Source: Phlebotomus papatasi (lineage: Eukaryota; Arthropoda; Insecta; Diptera; Psychodidae). From it: a stretch of DNA of 64,000 nucleotides. The position numbers and the translations under genes are program-made. Each line of letters starts with the position of its first letter. The first letter of the stretch is position 1. The notes under the pieces are model-generated. The model saw only the letters and a program-made list of their open reading frames with translations, had not been told where the DNA came from and did no database searches. The stretch lies in assembly GCF_024763615.1 (NCBI RefSeq), contig NC_077224.1, positions 75,464,712 to 75,528,711 of the forward strand, given 5' to 3'. This document shows positions 61,165 to 64,000 of this stretch, one piece after another.

Positions 61165-63067
61165 TCTTAAAAAATGTTCAGGAGAAAGTTTTCACCTTTT
61201 CATTTTTCATTAGATTAGCACCACTACTCCACCTTATTTGTAGTAAGAACTACACGGATAGTCGAACATAAAGTGACATGTTTTTTATTCATTTAAATCA
61301 CAAGATAATATCAAAAATGGGTCCTTTGGGGTGGAAGGTGATGAGATAATATTTAACGATCGAAAAAATCGATGAATTGTATATGTTATATTGCTCTCTT
61401 TCATTGTATGGATTTGGAGCAATAAAAGAGATTGAATAACAGAGACTTAAGAATATGCTTATGGAATTTCGATTGTCTCAGATGTAACATCAAGTTCTTA
61501 GAAAAGATGTAAAGAGAGATATTTTGGAAATATTTGTTCCTGGTTTTGGCTTTGACTCACTCACAGATTTTCTTATTATTTCACCTTATTCCCCACACCC
61601 ATGATTTTACACAGAAATAATTCCTTCTTTTTCAATCCAATTCTTGAATTTGGGGGATATGGGTGAATGAAATGAAATTCAATTGTATCTCATCGGACAA
61701 CCCAGTAAATGTTGAGGAAATATCTGTGGGAAATGTTATATGTGAGCAAGATAAAACGGTGGGATAGCTGTATTTAATGTTTCAGAGATCCACACAGCAA
61801 TAGCAATAAAAGTCAATGGCAGTGATTGCAATTTTATGAGATCGAAGTATGAGAGAAGCTGGAAAAAGTTTATATCATCAACAGAACAAGACTCATTTAC
61901 AGTGGAGCCAATAATAATTCCCCATTTCACATAATCACTCAGAACAATTTGGCATGTGTCCAAGTGGACAAGAGTATTTCTTTCCTGGTTAAAGCAACTT
62001 TTCCATTAATCATACTAAGATGAGTGTTTTTCCAGGCAAAATTCACAGACAGAAAATTTGTATCATTTTGTTTGGCCTTTTCATACGGTATCGCTTTATG
62101 CTTTGGTAGCGTATTAAAATGTCAATGAAAGGTGAAAATTGCCGGCATCACCTCTGTAAATCCACACGAAATTCAACAGTTTCCATCAAAGAGCGCTTTC
62201 AGGGGTTAATTTCAATTTCCATGAAGCGTATTTTATCAGCTACTAACAGAATTTTCCTCTACACTAGCGGTTTAGTACCAATTTAAACAGAATGATAAAT
62301 CAGCTAAAATTCCATCCCAAAAACCATATCATAGAATTAATCCGAAATTTATCTTTTTAATTGAACTTCTATTTTCCATTCAATGATGTTTTATTACATT
62401 TTCGAACTAGTGTCAAAATTGGTTCACACGTTAACAAAAACAAGTTTTTTAAGTGCTCGAGTGAAAAATCCACCAAAGGAAGTCACAAAATTAAACAAAT
62501 AAAAAGAAATAGTAAAAAGAAAATTGTTATTAGATGGGAACATGGGTTAAAATATGACAAAACGAATATAACCTTTTTTACCAGCTTCCAAAAGACTTGA
62601 GAACGTTATAATCCGCATATAAAATAGAAAATTTTCTGATCTTGTTCTAACTAATTTTTCTAAGTATTGAAAGGAAATGTGGCTGGGCAAATATTGACGG
62701 GAATGGAATAATTTGTGGCGTTCTGATTCGACATACATATCCACGTCAGTCAATGAAAAGATAGAGAATTATAGAAATTTTATTCTCCTGCAATTTTTTT
62801 TCTAGACCGTTTTCCAATATCTTAAATAGAAATAGGTGTGATTCGAAGGAATCACACCTAATTAGTTTTTAAATTAATTTTCCAAAAAATATTGAGAGCC
62901 ATTTTTTTCTGTTAGCTGATAAAGGTAGAAAAAGTCGAACTGGCAATTTATTTGTCCTATAGGGAGATAAAAGCTTCCAGGATTCGAACACACTTTGATT
63001 TCGAACTCTTCATATTTTTCCCATATTCCTTTAATGAAATTGACTATCTATGGCAATATATTCTAAG
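61165..63067. other. Gene-free interval
   Basis: Apart from the hairpin at 62833 I see no gene, exon pair or repeat with a partner in this window. Open frames are short and biased by base composition. Confidence 0.5.
62833..62860. repeat. Perfect 12-bp hairpin TAGGTGTGATTC
   Basis: TAGGTGTGATTC, GAAG loop, GAATCACACCTA. Same size and TAGGTG start as the terminal hairpin of repeat L, but standing alone. Confidence 0.8.
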
Positions 63068-64000
63068 GGACAGATAATCCTAACCGGCTTATGTAGGTGA
63101 GATTCTTAACGTGAGCTAACTCGGAGTGCATGCAAATTCGATTTAGAGCTGAAGTTGGGAGACGCCATTCAGTTATCTTGAATCAAATTCGTGAAATTAT
63201 ACAAATTTTGTATTTAAACCAAAATATCAAGGATTTGGATGAACTGACAGAAAAGTGTTATATGGGTGAAATGTAGACCAGAATGTTCTCTATAATTTTG
63301 CCGTAGAACTTGAACTCATCGATTACTCAGAAGCCAAGATAAGCGAGGTTTTTTGTTTCTTAACTCGTTTTTTCATCCAGAGTTCCCCAAGTAGTCATTT
63401 GTTGAACTTCAACTATATCAAAGAATTGTTGTATTCTGTGGGACTTTCCATTTAAAACCCTATTTTAAGTGTCTTGGTGGAGTAGAGGCAGTCAAATTGA
63501 CATCTGAGTGATTTCAAAGCGTTATTATTGGAAAAATCAATTTTTTCACACTTAAACGGCAAAATCGGAGTGATAGCGTAGTCTGAGTGGAAAATGATGT
63601 ATGGACGAAATGTAGAGAAAAGTGTGTTCTACAATTATGTTGAAGTAATCATCAAAATCGGTTAAGCGACAGTCGAGATAATTGAGGTTATGTGATATTG
63701 AAATTGGTTTTTCGACTGTGGCGCCCCTGGTGTTGGTCCCACGAAGTTCAAACATTCTAGAAAGTTGTAGCATTTGGTGAGATCTTTCGTTTAAGCCCTC
63801 ATTCATCAAAATCGGTCACATAGAACCGGAGATATGATTTTTTGAATTTCGTGGACTTTGACCCCTCATATCTCCGGTTCTATTGAAACCACAGCGCACA
63901 TACGCACCATTTTGGAAACGTCCTAGACTGGACTACAACATACTAAAATTTCATTAACTTGCACAATGCCGTTTTTGAGAAAAGTGACTTTGAATTTCGA
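63068..64000 (+). mobile_element. Modular repeat L, copy 3, cut by the window edge
   Basis: From GGGACAGATAATCCTAACCG onward it is collinear with 34652-35585 with few differences. It lacks the 62-bp outer arm found left of copy 1, so that arm is not part of the repeat itself. Confidence 0.93.

Noticed and set aside
1..64000. CRISPR array
   Set aside because: The repeats are palindromic dispersed elements of variable spacing in a eukaryotic genome; no regular repeat-spacer pattern exists.

Overview
The window is AT-rich, intron-rich eukaryotic DNA from a dipteran insect. The one gene I can identify with certainty is an orthologue of Drosophila TRPgamma, and its residues follow the fly protein almost exon by exon. 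The abundant small inverted-repeat elements fit a nematoceran such as a sand fly or mosquito, but I cannot name the species. There are no bacterial-type operons.

Layout: (1) 1-12 kb has no identified gene. It holds several fold-back elements, a 501-bp sequence present twice in direct orientation (5150-5650 and 5867-6367), and a possible TATA promoter with a first exon pointing off the left edge (about 3201-2799, minus strand). (2) 12.3-29.1 kb is Trpgamma on the minus strand. Twelve coding exons can be joined in one frame without a break, giving 1134 residues. All junctions are GT-AG except the first coding intron, which is GC-AG. (3) 29-43 kb holds two further minus-strand exon candidates (37784-37996 and 42866-42908). 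They are in phase with each other and with the exon carrying the Trpgamma start, so they may be a longer Trpgamma N-terminus or part of another gene. The same stretch has a 1.8-kb repeat inside a 2.2-kb inverted-repeat unit with two tRNA-like sequences, and a broken non-LTR retrotransposon. (4) 43-64 kb has no intact gene that I recognise. It holds decayed minus-strand reading frames of unknown origin (45.4-46.4, 50.9-51.3 and 55.2-55.7 kb), a second retrotransposon remnant with a hairpin element nested in its reverse transcriptase, and many fold-back repeats.

The most striking property of the window is a crowd of TA-flanked fold-back elements. They share the terminal motif GGGGAAA, GGGTAA or a close variant, but their arms are otherwise unrelated. 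At least a dozen are visible, several of them in Trpgamma introns. A separate TTAA-flanked family has three copies: one lies just beyond the Trpgamma stop codon, and two abut head to head across a single TTAA at 60.7 kb.
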